From Lachnospiraceae bacterium (GTDB lineage Bacteria > Bacillota_A > Clostridia > Lachnospirales > Lachnospiraceae), in NCBI GenBank assembly GCA_017390645.1, contig JAFPAZ010000027.1, forward strand, positions 1-5,661: a stretch of DNA of 5,661 bases, given 5' to 3'. How positions within the stretch are numbered: position 1 is the first letter of the stretch; each line of letters opens with the position of its first letter. Under the pieces are notes generated by a model that was not told the DNA's origin, ran no database searches, and saw only the letters and a list, made by a program, of their open reading frames with translations. Below are positions 5,619-5,661 of this stretch, piece after piece. A program made the position numbers and the translations under genes.

Positions 5619-5631
5619 CGTCATTTTGACG
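5619..5631. promoter_or_regulatory. Small palindrome upstream of the OLD promoter
   Basis: CGTCA, three bases, TGACG forms a perfect inverted repeat about 20 bases upstream of the -35. It could be a regulator-binding site. The rest of the sequence to the window edge (5632-5661) shows nothing recognisable. Confidence 0.25.
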
Positions 5632-5661
5632 AAGGATAATTATCTGTAAATCGGCGAAAAA

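Overview
This is an AT-rich, low-GC window with Gram-positive signals: strong purine-rich Shine-Dalgarno sites, sigma-A-type promoters with 17-base spacers, and a start-proximal murA of clostridial type. A host in the Clostridia, probably Lachnospiraceae, fits best. That assignment is inferred from protein style and was not tested by a search. All four recognisable genes lie on the minus strand, so transcription runs from high to low coordinates.

Layout in the direction of transcription: (1) 5661-5256 is a gene-free region. It holds a good sigma-A-type promoter (5570-5598) and a leader of about 308 nt with two strong inverted repeats, one of them a REP-like palindrome. (2) 5255-3372 encodes a 627-residue OLD-family protein, an ABC-type ATPase joined to a TOPRIM nuclease, with an unusual four-cysteine cluster inside the ATPase half. 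(3) After 21 bases, 3350-2841 encodes a shikimate-kinase-fold protein that has lost two residues normally used to bind shikimate. (4) An intergenic stretch of about 180 bases carries a promoter and a possible WalR-like box. It precedes 2660-1098, a membrane-anchored LysM-G5-M23 murein endopeptidase. (5) That gene ends in an unusually long hairpin terminator (992-1088). (6) A second promoter (887-915) and a leader of about 284 nt precede murA, with short candidate ORFs, a small hairpin and a 21-bp tandem repeat. murA starts at 596 and runs off the left edge.

The peptidase and murA are envelope genes: MurA makes the first committed peptidoglycan precursor and the M23 enzyme cuts mature wall. 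Each has its own promoter. The OLD nuclease is the likely accessory (defence-type) gene and appears co-transcribed with the kinase-like gene. No complete known multi-gene defence system is visible. The items most worth a second look are the cysteine cluster of the OLD protein, the altered substrate site of the kinase, and the two long structured leaders in front of the OLD gene and murA.
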